This document shows, one piece after another, positions 23,531-36,199 of a DNA stretch of 64,000 nucleotides. The notes under the pieces are model-generated. The model saw nothing but the letters and a program-made list of their open reading frames with translations. It was not told the DNA's origin and ran no database searches. This DNA is from Laguncularia racemosa (taxonomy: Eukaryota > Streptophyta > Magnoliopsida > Myrtales > Combretaceae): the NCBI GenBank assembly GCA_037954665.1, contig JBBMOL010000037.1:186001-250000 (forward strand), given 5' to 3'. The number at the start of each line of letters is the position of its first letter. Position 1 is the first letter of the stretch. Both the position numbers and the translations under genes were made by a program.

Positions 23531-26500
23531 AGAAAGGGAATGTCTTTATTAGGGGAGAGCAGAGCAGCACTCGGTTGCCTTGATCTGCTTTTTTTATTAT
23601 TATTATTTTATTACTATTATTATTTATTTTAATTTGAGCACTTTACATCATTACAATGAAGTGGGGGAGTGCTTATGATGTGAGCGGTACTAGTAATAGT
23701 GATTTTATGGTGGGAGGTTACAGAGTTATAATGATGCCACGTGGGCTCGGGTGGGGTTGGTTGGCAATCATCCAAGAGGCTTCTTTTGGTTTAAAATATT
23801 TAGGTTCCAATTTTCGTTTAGAGTGAGATTAAGATTAAACAAGCTTCAAACATCCCTAACCTCATATGATTAAAAGATTTATTAATTTATTCAAAAAGAC
23901 CCTTGAAGACTGTTGGAGGGAAAGTTATTTAATAATTTCATCATCTAAATATTAATCTCAAGTGCATCACACAGTCGGAGACACGATTCGAATGTCTTGC
24001 AATTTTTCCCATTTATATTTGACCAAGACTGTGAGATTTCATAGATAAGTTCAGTGAACAAACTTGAACCCAGACGTGGACCTGTGGGTTTTAATTCTAA
24101 AAATAGTAGAACTAAGGTTGATCCCATCAAAGTCGATTCTTACTATTTATAAGTCATCAGAAACTTTTTTTCCCCCCCTTAAATTTACCTAAGTTGAAAC
24201 TAAAAAAATAAACAAGAAAAAGAAAAAAAAAAACCATAAACATAAAAAGTTATGTAATTTTTAGTTCATTTTCAAAATAGATTAAGAAGGATTTATTTAT
24301 ATTATTAAAGAAAAAGACACAGCTCTTTGGTTGTTTTTTTTTTTTCCCATAAAATAAGCTCACCTAGCATTAAACTGACTGCACAATGCACACATTTTCA
24401 CCCACGTACCACTATTAGCATTGCAAATTTTTCAAAAGGTTCATCTTTTACATTAGTGGAAAACGTGGTTGTTTTCTATTGATCAACATTGTCCCACGAA
24501 CTACATGCCCTTCTCCAACTACACGTACAGTGATAAAACGAAAAACTTTAGTTAGCTTCTTACATGTGCACATCAATATCTCTCTCACACTAGCCATTCC
24601 CGCAGCACTTCATGGTTCTTTTTTTGGCAAAGCATAACTATAGCATTTTCACTTTTTATTTTATCTAATTATCCTCCTCTCCCACTTCACTAGACAAATA
24701 AGTATCATATTGCACTGTTTCTACAATGAGTATTAACTAGAAATATAAATTTGAGTCTTTCTTTCTTTCTTTTTATTTATTTTTTGTCAAACTATTTAAT
24801 ATTTGATACCAAATCTCTCTCTCCAGATTTTTAGAGAGAGACTTTTCCCTCATGGCGCGATGCGCTCTCTAGGGAGTATCTTCCGATGATCTTTTCCATT
24901 TAAAGTGTGATCTTTTTCTTTTAATTTCGTTCCTTCTTCCTTTTCAAGTCTTGTCTTTTTGGTCTTTACATTTGTATAGTCTTAGTGTTGTCTATGCTAA
25001 TTTTCTTTTCGTGTGTTTGCAGTTGTGAGACTACTATATCATAATGGATCAAAATAGTGCCCATTTTGGAGAGAGAACTGAGCATTACAGACCTAGAGAC
25101 TGGGATGCATGGGGCTAAGCATCATTTGATCGGGAAAGTCATATAAAAAAAATCGATCCCTAGAGTTGCAGTGGTTAATATTATCAATCGTATATGGCAA
25201 AATTTTGCTAAAATGGAAATCACCTATCTCCATTCAAGTTTTTTCTTGATAGCCATCGAAGCGGAAGAATGCATTTCTAAAGTTTTAGGTAATGAAACAT
25301 GGTTTGTGATGGGATATGCTTTCATTCTTACAAGTTACAAGGTGGTTTCAAGACCAAAAAAAAAATAGAGGATTTGGATTTTGAGGCATATCTATGTGGG
25401 TAGGGTTGCAGAAAAAGAATTGTGAATTGAATTGGATCGAATCAAACTGAGCTATTATAAACTAAACCGAATTAAGCCGCTTATTTGGTTTTCATTGAAT
25501 AATTTACTATTATTTTATTTTATTTTATTTTATTTTTTTATTGATTGATATCGAAAATAAAATTACTTATAAAGAAATAATAAAATCTCCTTAAATATAT
25601 TAAATAAATATTAAAGATGGTGAATGATACCATAAAAATGATAATAAATTAAATTTTTTTTATTAATTACAAATTTTCATAATTTATTGACTTATATATA
25701 GAAAAAAAATTAATAACATATGTAAAAATGATAATCGATTCATGTTTTATATTAAAAAAAATTATGAATGGAATCATACTATTAGATTCGATTTAAGAAA
25801 AAGAAAACTATAATATACAATTTAGTTTGATTTAAAAAATAAATTATACCGAGTCGAATCGTGCCCACCTTTTTCAAATACATAGGTTAACATTAAATAT
25901 GTTGTCTTCTAGTACTGGCTAAACAAGTCAACCTGTAATTTTTTTTTTTTTTTGTACACTCTTAAAGTTAAACAAGTAAATCTGCCCTGACCAACATTGG
26001 CTCACAAGTAATGTAGGTCGGCTCGCTCCAACACGCTTTATATGTGGGTTAAAATTTTTAACCTAACCTTCTTTTTTTTGCAGGTTAAACAAGTTGACTC
26101 GCATGACCCACCCTGTTTGCACAATTCTAAAGTATTCCACACCTTAATCATAACATTGACCTCCCAAACTTTTCCCCTATAGCTTTTACCTTTGACATAC
26201 CCTCTAAAACTCGTATCCCCGAAGTTTATGTGTTTACATCACCACACACAAATGAACCAAATACTCGGTCAAATGACTTTGAAGGAAACCAAGCTTACTT
26301 TGTCTAAGAACCCGATAGTCCATCTAAAATTGAACCCTCAAACTAACACGAACTCCTCTCTCTTCAAGTAACTTGCCTCAAAACTAGTGTTGTTCACCAA
26401 CGGCATCTCTAACCAAGTTGACCATTATACCTTCAACCATTATAAAGGCATTTGAATCACTATCCATCAAAGGGCTTAGACCTCAAGAGGAGAATGAAGA

Positions 26501-26689
26501 GTGGTCATAGCCCTATCAAAAGAAAGGAGATAATTGAGAAAGAGATTCAACTAAAGGGTAATAAAGCTTTGAGAAAACGCAAATCAAAAGGAGCACATAT
26601 AAGATGCAAGAATTAAGTTAAAGGGAGGATTGAATTTTTAAGTGAGCTTGTTGACGTGGAAGTAGAGCACATGATGGGAAATAGCCACC
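23531..26689. other. Intergenic DNA
   Basis: No gene is supported. 25040-25380 contains a short broken frame (MDQNSAHFGERTEHYRPRD) that could be LINE ORF1 debris upstream of the endonuclease remnant. 25890-26120 resembles the subterminal part of a hAT element (CAAGTTGACTCGCATGACCC) without a matching opposite end. Confidence 0.45.
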
Positions 26690-27540
26690 TAATTGCCTAA
26701 AGTTGAAACTGTTAGGGCATTGGGCAATCCTTGATAGTAAATGAGCTCAAACATTTAATTCATAAGTTCAAGTCCCATATGGTCTTCTTAATGGAGACTA
26801 GAAACAAAATTTTAAATTTCAATTATATTTGAAGAAGGCTTCACTATGAACATGGTGTATATATTGATCCAAAAGGACTAAGTGGTGGTTTGACATTATG
26901 GTGGAAAGGGGAGTCACATGTGTAAATCCTTCAAGCCAATGAAAATATTATTGATACATCAATTAAAGGAATATGTAGGGAAGGGTATGTAAGAGTAATG
27001 CAGTGTTATGCTTTTCCAGATTTTGCAAGAAAGGTAGGTTTGCGAAATAGATTGAGATAAATTTCCTATGAGACTCAAGAGTTGTGATTGTTGATTAGTG
27101 ATCTAAGTGAGGTTTTGAGCAATGAAGAGAAAAGTGGGGGGAGAGATATCCTTTAAGGTAAATAAAAGAATTTGCACAAATGATATTGGATTGTAATCTC
27201 ATAGATATTAGGTATCAAGGTCGGCCATATACATGGTGTAATGAGAGATGGGAAGGAGGTATTGTCAAAGAGAGGTTAGATAAGGGATTGATTAATTCAA
27301 AATAACTTACTTAGTCTCATAGGACACAAATTACAGTGCTACCAGCTAGTGATAGTGATCATTCTCCTTTGATTTTAGACATGAAGAAAGGATTTAAAAA
27401 AGGTCTTAGGATTTTTGGATTCAAGCAATCATGGCTAAATGAGGAGAATGCAAGGAGATTATTAAGAATACATGGAAACAAATTCTTGTACTAGTAGGTT
27501 GTAGAGGACTAATGTAGAAATTAATGGCTTATAAAAGAGC
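26690..27540 (+). pseudogene. LINE (non-LTR retrotransposon) endonuclease remnant
   Basis: Translation in shifting frames follows the plant L1-type AP endonuclease. A degraded WNCRG-like start is followed by VNELKHLIHKFKSHMVFLME, HGVYIDPKGLSGGLTLWWKG, a remnant of the GDFN-type region (SDLSEVLSNEEKSGGRD), then IRYQGRPYTWCNERW, VKERLDKGL and SDHSPLILDM. Multiple stops and indels are present and no reverse transcriptase follows, so this is an old 5'-part fragment. Confidence 0.75.
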
Positions 27541-30500
27541 TTTGATAAATTGGAGTAAAGAAAAGACATGCACAAAATTGAAATAGATGGAATGCCTTCA
27601 TTCCCAATTAGTTTATTTACAAGCAATGGCCATTGATGAGTATGATCATTGCATGGAGGCTAATTTGCTGTAGTAATTAGATTTTTGTTCACCCTAGGCT
27701 CCAACATCTTTCACTCCCTTAATTTACTTAGTATAAAAAAATATAAGTGACCTAGTGTCACTAAATTTTGTTTGAAAATTATTTAATAAGTATACTCATA
27801 TCCTAAAGGGGGTGCGAATGTAAGTAGCACCCTTTGTCTTGCTCACCCTTAAGTAATGAATCTTTGAACTCGCCTTAATCAAAGGTTAGCATTTCTTAGT
27901 ACACGTTAGTTTCTAAAGGTCAAGGCAAGATCGTATACAAAGATCACCTTTATACGGTCTCTCTATACCATTGCATGATACCAATGGTCTTTTAAAAATG
28001 CAAGTTGTATTATGCATGACTAGTTTTATTCATCAAGTTAGATATTGTTAAGGTCTAGTTAAATTAAGCGATAAATCAATAGTTTAAAGACATTCATCAA
28101 TTCTCATAGTTAGGTTACATCATAGCAACTAAGGGGTTTGTATATAATAAGATCTCTTTACAAATAATAATCAAACACATGTAATCTTTAAGCCCCAAAC
28201 ATGAATCAAATTGTCGTATACTTTAATTTAGTTCACTCTATTACAAACATAAACAATGTAATAATCCTGAGATATAACTCTTTGCCATATCACCCACTAG
28301 TCATCGTAGTAGTCCCTAGGTAGATTAGGATCATACTCAAGGTCTTTTGATAAGGGAAAATAAAATACTATATTTGATTATGTTCACTAAACTATTCAAG
28401 GTATGTTATTACATTCGTTGTACTTTTCGATTTGGTCTCTAAATTTCCTTGTTTTTGCCATATCTTCTTCATTTTAAGTTCGATTTTTGTATTCTTAAGT
28501 TCATTAGAAGATTTTTTTAGCATACTTTAATGTGGTGAGGTTTGTTTGATCAGAATTTAGCATACATTTTTTGATATGGGCTTGGTTAGTTTGGTTGGTT
28601 AAGTAATCAAGCCTAATTTAGAGTTTTTGAGTCTCAATTGGGCTTTTCTTTTACTACGGTCTTTTCTACTAAATCCTTAGGCCCAATTAAACCAACAATC
28701 AAGTTAATGGGCTTACTAGAGTTTTTGAGTTCTTTTGGCCCAATTAGTGGTTTCTATAGCCTTTTGTGGTCTTATTCTCTTTAATTGGTCTCTAAACTTG
28801 TGAGATGGATTACAATCACTTTTTAATCTCATATGGACCCTTGTATCCTATGTTAATTTTGACAAGTCTTGCTAGGAATCTTCCTTGGGTGTTAGTCCAA
28901 ATGGAATTTTTTAGGTTTCTTAGCCCATTTATTCATTTTAGGGCCTAATAGCTAGATTTGGGGCTTGATTTTCATCATAGGCCCTCAAGATTTAATTCTA
29001 ATTCATTCTTGACTTTAATTGGGCCTTTTTTTTTTAATTAGTCGAATGATTTCTTTGCTAGTCATACTCGAAATTTTCAATTTTTGGGCCTTTTACTTGG
29101 TTTTGTGAGTCTTTGGGCCCTAAGTGCTAGAATTAGCACCTAAATCACACTGTATTAGCCACTTAATCTTACATTAACCTTACTTATCATAATTATTGCT
29201 CAAGATCAAAGGAAAGCTTCCTAATTCTGACTTGATACATGTCGGCCATGATGATAATTCTTAGGCCATTCTACTTCAAAGCTTCTAATTATCTCCAAAT
29301 ATGATTCTAATGTCATTTCCTCTTGTAAAATGTGTTTGAAATCAAAGTTAAGCTCCCTAAGTCTACTTACATGTGTAGGCCAAAAAGCATTTGCCACCTA
29401 AACTTGTACTTATCATGTAATGAATCAAGATTATTAAGAATTCTTCATCCTTTCTCATCTTTACTACTAATTGCTCTTGGTTATTCACTTTCTCATTTTC
29501 GAACTTCATGTATATATAAGAAGCATTCCTCTCATGGTATATTTTGATCTTTACAAGAAGCTTTAATGCTTATTCATTCTTACATATCACATCATATCTA
29601 ACCTAACTATGAAAATATGAAAAGAATGAAATCTAGCTAGAGATAAGGAAGTAAGCAAACTTTGTGAAGACTAAAGCCTTTGGTTTTTGAGCTTGCTCTT
29701 CCTCCTTGATTTCGACTAAGCTTTCCATGCCCCCTCAGTCCCTCAGTACACTTTAACTTCTACCAATATCTTTCTCTTGTCCTAAAATGTAACACTTGTT
29801 ATTAATCTTAAGAAAACTAAAGAGATAGACTCAATAAAGGGGGCTTTGGCTTTAGTGTAAAAGAGTTGTAGTCTTCCTTGAGGAGTTTTGTCAAATGGAT
29901 ATTGTGAGCCAAAAATGTTGATTTGTTGTAGGAAACTTAGTGAACATTTGATGGGTTTTGAGGTGTGACCAATGCAAGAGTAAGAAGTAGGGGTAATGAT
30001 GATGCTTCTACTTCTTCTAACACTATGAATGTAGGAGTTAAAATGAAGTAAAGTTAAAGGGAAAAATGGAAGTGTGCATGTGTTTGTTATGAACAAGTGG
30101 TGGGGATGTTGTTTAGGGAGAGAGAATATTGCTTTAGCTTTTCATTTCCTCAAGAGAGTTAGTGAGTGTGTTGAGAGTACTTGACAAAAGCATGGAATGA
30201 GGAAATGGTGAAAAGTAACCAGCGATGATGGAAAGGAAAAAAGGGGATTGTCTTTTGCTTGTTGAGATCCTCTTGCACATTGAATTAAAAGGGTGCATTA
30301 GTTAATGTTGGGCTTTGCTAGATAAAGGAAAGGTTTAAGGTTATGTTAATTTCGATTTTTGGTAAAAGCTGATCACATCTTGACACCTAACACTACTTTA
30401 CCTGATGCCTTGGTATTGTCTAATGGTTAGTTCTAGGAAATTAGTTAAAAGCTTTATCTAGTGGTTTAGGGTAAATTCCTAAGTTAAACTAATTCACGAA

Positions 30501-31437
30501 TTATGGAAACTTCCCATTTTGTATCATGTTGAATGTCACATTGCCACCTTCTTTTTTCCTTGATTTAATCTCCACCTTTAGATTAAGATGTTGTGTCTTG
30601 ATCAAGGGTGGCCGGTAGTCAAGGGTTTTGACCCTAGTGTGCACACTTTTATCTATTGGTCAATTCACGTGTCTCCTAATTAATTAAGCTAATCAAGCTA
30701 GACAAAGGGTAAGTTGATTAGCTTGACAAATTAGCAATTTGAAGGACATAAATGCCCTTATACTTAGTGCCAACTAAAGTTGTTAGTTAGAGTTAGAGTT
30801 GTTAACTTTGGTCAATTGATAGTATTCGATGGCTATAGTTGATCGTTATTGCGTATTAGAGCATGTTAGTATGTTTTAAGGTTGGTGATCCCTTTAAGGT
30901 TTCATTACTTCAGTTCTTTCAATTGTTCAATTTAAGATTTCCAACTCAGTTTAAAGTTTTAATTGATCATTTTAGGGTTTAGGGTTTTTGGATCAATGTT
31001 TTAGGGTTTGCAAGTCGGTTTAGGGTTTTGATTATGGTATTTAAGTTTTCATCTTGAATTAGGGTTTCATACAACAATTTAGGGTTATCGGTCTAAATTT
31101 TGGTCTAGGTTCATATGTTAGGTTGATTATGTTAGTATGTTAGAGATTACAATTCAAATTAGTACTAGAATTTAGAGGGGTTAGCAAGCACAAATTGCAT
31201 TCTTCTTCAAGACAATGCTTATTTGATCCAAATTCATCCAAGACCTAGCTTGTTATTAGATTCAACTTGGAAAATGTATCTAATGCTCAATTTACTCAAG
31301 ATTACAAGATTGTTTTGGATTACATCAAGTCACTTAAGTGTTTGAAAATGGTGTGAAGAGCATATAGTTGGTATGATTTAAGGGGGACATTTATAAGATG
31401 ATTTTTTGTTGATTTCTTGGAAGATTTAAAGTTAATA
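27541..31437. other. Spacer between LINE remnant and element 2
   Basis: No gene is supported. It includes a T/G-rich segment at 28540-29120 with recurring TTGGGC / GGCCCAATT, and scattered TTTAGGG units at about 30970-31090. Confidence 0.5.
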
Positions 31438-31533
31438 TGATGCGCACTTGGTATGCTCTGATACCAAACTGATACGCGCTCGGTATGCTCGGATACCAAA
31501 CGGATGCGAGATCGGTTTGATCGGATTCCTAAC
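31438..31533 (-). repeat. Three 32-bp PBS-like repeats at the element 2 LTR end (3' LTR copy)
   Basis: Three imperfect 32-bp units in tandem. The first two contain GGTATGCTC(T/G)GATACCAAAC on the + strand and the third is more diverged. Each unit resembles the primer-binding-site / LTR junction of this family (GCTCTGATACCAAAC) and contains the inverted repeat TTGGTAT/ATACCAA. The same array is in the 5' LTR at 36104-36199. Element 1 lacks it, and its 96 bp account for almost all of the length difference between the two LTR types. Confidence 0.88.
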
Positions 31534-32385
31534 TGATACGAACCACACCAACCTGTAACGAAACCCAATACCAATACCCTCGGAACTCGTTACCTAAGAT
31601 GCCAAACACCTAAAGTGGAAACCGCGACCTGTTGTCTATAAGCGAGATAAGAACCTTGGTATAATGTGAAGACGCCACAATCGAGATGAAAGATCGATTG
31701 ATAAGTCGGGATGAACGCTACGGAAATCAATCCGATAAGTTCTAGTTAGTTCTTGAAGAACCAAGAGAGGAGCCTCTCAAAAGTGTTTGTAATGTTCTAA
31801 GATGTATGTTATTAACCTACTCTAAACCCTAGGAGCTTTATACTAGGGTTACAATTCATGAAAATACAAGTCCAAAACGACGTCACTTCAATAAGTGCGT
31901 AAAATAACAAAACAACACAAAAGGCCGGCGTTGGGGAGATATACGGCTGTGTACACGACTGTGTACTTTGGCCGTGTACTTTTCTGTGCAAATTCTGGCA
32001 ACATACACGACCGTGTACTTCTGGTCGTGTATCTTTCTGTGGATTTGCTTGATTCCATACACGGCTGTACCTTTGGCCGTATATATGACCGTGTATGATT
32101 CTGTGTAACTTTGAGATTCTTATACGGCCGTACCTTGTAAATACACGCCCTCTTCACCCCGTATCCAGTATGACTTGTATAAGAGCAAGGGTCTTCCCAT
32201 GGTTGTTCCAATCCGTTCCAACTTCATGATTGCTCCAATCCTTTCCAGCTTCATGGACAACCTTTATCGACCCGTTAAGTGCTTCCTTGAATCGTTTCGC
32301 TCGATTTCTTGTGATTAGTCCAGGCGGCACTTCAAGAGGATCCACATTCCTTCTTCCGGCTTGACTCTCATCATGGATCTCATCA
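31438..32385 (-). repeat. 3' LTR of element 2
   Basis: 948 bp, equal in length to its partner. It differs from the element 1 LTRs mainly by an extra 96 bp at 31438-31533. It contains the end of pol (stop at 32154), a palindrome array and a TATA box (31836-31842). Confidence 0.9.
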
Positions 32386-35300
32386 TTCCCCTCCTCTTAA
32401 AAAGGATTTGTCCTCAAATCATTACCTACATCAAAAGGACTCAGATCAGTAACATTAAATGTGGCACTTACTTGATACTCACCAGGCAAATCTAACTTGT
32501 ATGCATTATCGTTGATGCGCTCAAGGATTTGAAATGGTCCATCGCCTCTAGGAAGTAGTTTAGATTGACGCTGCACGGGAAACCGCTCTTTGCGCATGTG
32601 AACCCAAACCTAATCTCCAGGTTCAAAAACAGCTTGTTGACGACCCTTGTTGGCTTGTTTCACATGCTGCTCTGTTCATCCCTCAATGTTCAGCCTTCTC
32701 ACGAAATCTACCTTAGAATCAGCATCAAAACTCACAAACTTGTTAGGTGGCAATGGCAATAAATAAATAGGGACCAGTGGGTTAAAACCATACACAATCT
32801 CTAATGGTGAACAATGAGTAGTGCTATGTACAGCCCTATTATATGTAAACTCCACAAATGGTAGGCAATCTTCCCAAGTCCTAATGTTCTTCTCTATGAT
32901 TGCCCTCAACGATTGAATTAAAGTCCTGTTAACCACCTCAATTTGCCCATTAGTTTGTGGGTGACAGGTAGTCGAAAACATTCGTTTAGTTCCCAACTTT
33001 TCCCACAATACTCTCCAAAAATGACTCAAAAATTTTACATCTCGATCACTAACAATGCTCCTAGGTATACCATGCGGACGCACTACCTCTCTAAAGAACA
33101 AATCAACAATGTGTATAGCATCATCAGTTTTATGACAAGGAATGAAATGAACCATTTTAGGAATCCTATCCACAACCACAAAAATAGAATCTCGACCATG
33201 TCTAGACCTAGGTAATCCTAACATAAAATCTATGGAAATATCTACCTAAGGCTCATGAGGAATGACACTAGACTCATATAACCCATCTAAGAAGTCATCT
33301 AAGCGAGGAATGGGATGTCGATACTTTACCGTGATGTTGTTGATGGCGCGGCAGTCAACACACATTCTCCATGACCCATCCTTCTTAGGCACTAAAATCA
33401 CAGGCACTGCACATGGACTCATGCTTTCTCTCACGTACCCCTTCTCCATTAATTCATCGACCTGCCTTTGGAGTTCCTTTGTCTCCTCCAGATTGCTCCT
33501 ATAAGCTGGCTTGTTTGGAATCGATGCTCTGGGTACAAGGTCAATTTGGTGCTCAATACCACGAATAGGTGGTAATCCCTTTGGAATCTCCTCAGGAAAG
33601 ACATCTTTAAAGTCCTGCACAATAGACACAACTACACTAGGCAAAGAGTTAGATAGTTCGTTAGTAGTCAAACATGTTTCCTTAAAAACCAGCAACAACA
33701 TAGGTTGCTTCCTCACTAACGCTCTCCTCACTACACTCGCTCTTGCCACACAACTCTCCTTTTGCAAGGCTGTACTCTCCTTTTCACTCACCACCAAAGT
33801 TGATCCCCCTTCAACTTGGTCTCTCACACTCTTTCCAGCCTTCCTCTCTTTTTCCTTTTGATTTTGACTCTTGTATTCCTTTTCTTTCTCATTGTCTTTT
33901 GCTCTCTCACTCTCCCTCTGCTTTTCACTCACCTTATGTTTTTCAAAAGACTATTGTAGCTACAACTGATCCTCATACACCTGTTTAGGTGTTAAAGGTT
34001 TAAGATTAAAGGTTTTCCCCTAGTGAACAAGTGTATACTTGTTAGAAAAACCATCATGAACAACCTCCCTATCAAATTGCCATGGCCTCCCCAACAACAC
34101 ATGACATGCTTGCATTGGCACTACATCGCATGACACCTCATCCTCATACCTACCAATGCAAAACCCAATTAAAGCTTGCTTACTCACCTTAGTCTCACCA
34201 CTATCATTCAACCACTACAATTTAAATGGACGAGGGTGTCTAACAGTTTTAAGTCCCAGCCTCTCAACAATAAAATTGCTCACCACATTGGTGCAACTTC
34301 CTCCATCAATGGTCAAACTGCAAATATGATCTCCTAGATAACTTCTAGTATGAAATATATTCTCCCTTTGCACCTCCTCTTCTTCTTTCACCTGCACATT
34401 CAAAGCTCGCTTCACTACTGCCACTAGCCTTCCCATTGCAGGCTCCTCATCATCACTAGCATCCTCTAATGGAGGCATATCATCTTCTTCACTATCCCCC
34501 TCAGTCTCATACTCACCATCATCACGCAAAATCATCACATGCCTATTCGGACATTGACTAGCAATATGACCTCTACCTTGGCATTTAAAACATCCAATGC
34601 CACGATTTCTAGAAGTAGAAGAATTAAGGTTACCTTGGTTACCAGGAGTAGAACCCGCTTGCCTCAGCTCTCCTTTTGGTTTGGTGAATAAAGGCTTTTC
34701 TTCCTTCTTCCATTGGTTAGTCTTCTAAGTGGATAAACCAGTACCCTATTGAAACTGTGCATTACTACTACCTTTCCTCTTGTGTTGGTTCTCAACCTTT
34801 ATAGCCATGTGAACCATATCCTCCAATTCTACATAATGTTGCAATTCAACAACATTTTGAATTTCTCTATTCAACCCAGCAAGAAACCTAGCCATGGTAG
34901 CCTCTCTATCCTCCTCTACATTCGCTCTAATCATAGTGACTTCCATCTCCTTGAAATACTCATCCACACTTCGGCTTCCCTGCCTAAGAGTTTGCAATTT
35001 GTTGTGCAATTCACGATAGTAATACGCAGGCACAAATCGCTTCTTCATCACCCTTTTCATCTCTTCCCAAGACTCAATAGGTGGCTCGCCATTCCTTCTT
35101 CTATTCAACATTAGTTGATCCCACCACACTATAGCATAATCCGAAAATTCAATGGCAGCAAGTTTTACTTTCTTTCTCTCACTATAGTTATGACAATCAA
35201 ACACCATCTCCACCTTTTTCTCCAACTCTAAGTACGCCTCGAGATTGTTCTTCCCTTGGAAAGGAGGAATCTTCATCTTTATGCTACTCAATTGATCATC

Positions 35301-35620
35301 CTCTCTATTCTTATCTCCTCTATCTTCCCAATCCCTAGTTCCTCTATTCCGACCACTATATCCTCTATAACTCCCAACAGAAGGCTCATCAAAGTTATCA
35401 TCCGACATTTCATCTCCACCCCTTTGTACTCTCCTAGAACGACTCTCCCTCTTACGCCCTGGAATACGTTTGTGGATTGCTCTAGTCTTTGCTCTACCGT
35501 CTCATGAATTTGTTCCATTCCTTCCTGAAACATTCTCTTCATTTCACCCCTCAACGCCTCAATTACTAACCTAGCATCAAACCTTCCCCTCTCACCTTTA
35601 GGAGAATGTTGCCTCGACAT
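32154..35620 (-). pseudogene. gag-pol of element 2 (deleted and broken)
   Basis: Starts at ATG 35620 (MSRQHSPKGERGRFD). Gag is recognisable (GLNREIQNVVELQHYVELED), with an intact-looking zinc knuckle CFKCQGRGHIASQC near 34560-34600 but frameshifts around it. The protease motif (TIDGGSCTNVVS) and the linker are present. At about 33264 the frame passes directly from the N-terminal edge of reverse transcriptase to the integrase core. A TGG-to-TAG change follows a few codons later (about 33246). The integrase core keeps VSDRDVKF and HPQTNGQIE; its end and the GPF module (GDGPFQILERI) are broken further down. The final stop at 32154 is inside the LTR. Confidence 0.87.
32386..32398 (-). other. Polypurine tract of element 2
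   Basis: The minus strand reads AAGAGGAGGGGAA immediately before the 3' LTR, the same 13 bases as in element 1. Confidence 0.85.
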
Positions 35621-36089
35621 AGTTCCTGTAGAAAAGATTAGTACTAACACAAATATATATATGATTAAACCTCACGATACACTCCCTTACGTGTTTCGCT
35701 CAAATGATGATATCACACAGTCACTCGTATATTCTCACAAACAACAATGATATCAACTCGCCAATTTCCTCTTCTCAATTCTCTTGGAACTAACCCGAAC
35801 TACACTAATTCCCTTACATAGAATTCAAAACAACTCTAGGGTTAGTAAATTTCCTTTTTTTATTCTATCTGATTTTTTTTTTTTTTTTGTCTTTGTTGTT
35901 GCTCTTGATCACGTTTCTCTTTTCTTTTCTTTTCTTTTTTTTTTTGTAACAAAATTGAATAATAGATACTACACTTTCAATAAACAAGTAATACTATGAA
36001 ATTGAATGCTAACAATGGATATGAACGATTGGAGTTAGGGTTTTGGTGTTACCTTCCTCAAACCGAACTGATGTTTTCACAAACCTAAA

Positions 36090-36100
36090 CTCTGATACCA
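36090..36100 (-). other. Primer-binding site of element 2
   Basis: The minus strand reads TGGTATCAGAG, complementary to initiator tRNA-Met over 11 bases. As in element 1, it is separated from the 5' LTR by three bases. Confidence 0.85.
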
Positions 36101-36103
36101 AAC

Positions 36104-36199
36104 TGATGCGCGCTTGGTATGCTCTGATACCAAACTGATACGCGCTTGGTATGCTCGGATACCAAACGAATGCGAGATCGGTTTGATCGGATTCCTAAC
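36104..36199 (-). repeat. Three 32-bp PBS-like repeats (5' LTR copy)
   Basis: Partner of 31438-31533, with the same three-unit structure and a few substitutions. It directly abuts the true primer-binding site at 36090-36100, so four similar GCTCTGATACCA-type segments lie in a row here. Confidence 0.88.

Noticed and set aside
25400..26120. Short non-autonomous hAT element
   Set aside because: The right end looks hAT-like, but no matching left terminal repeat or 8-bp duplication could be found.
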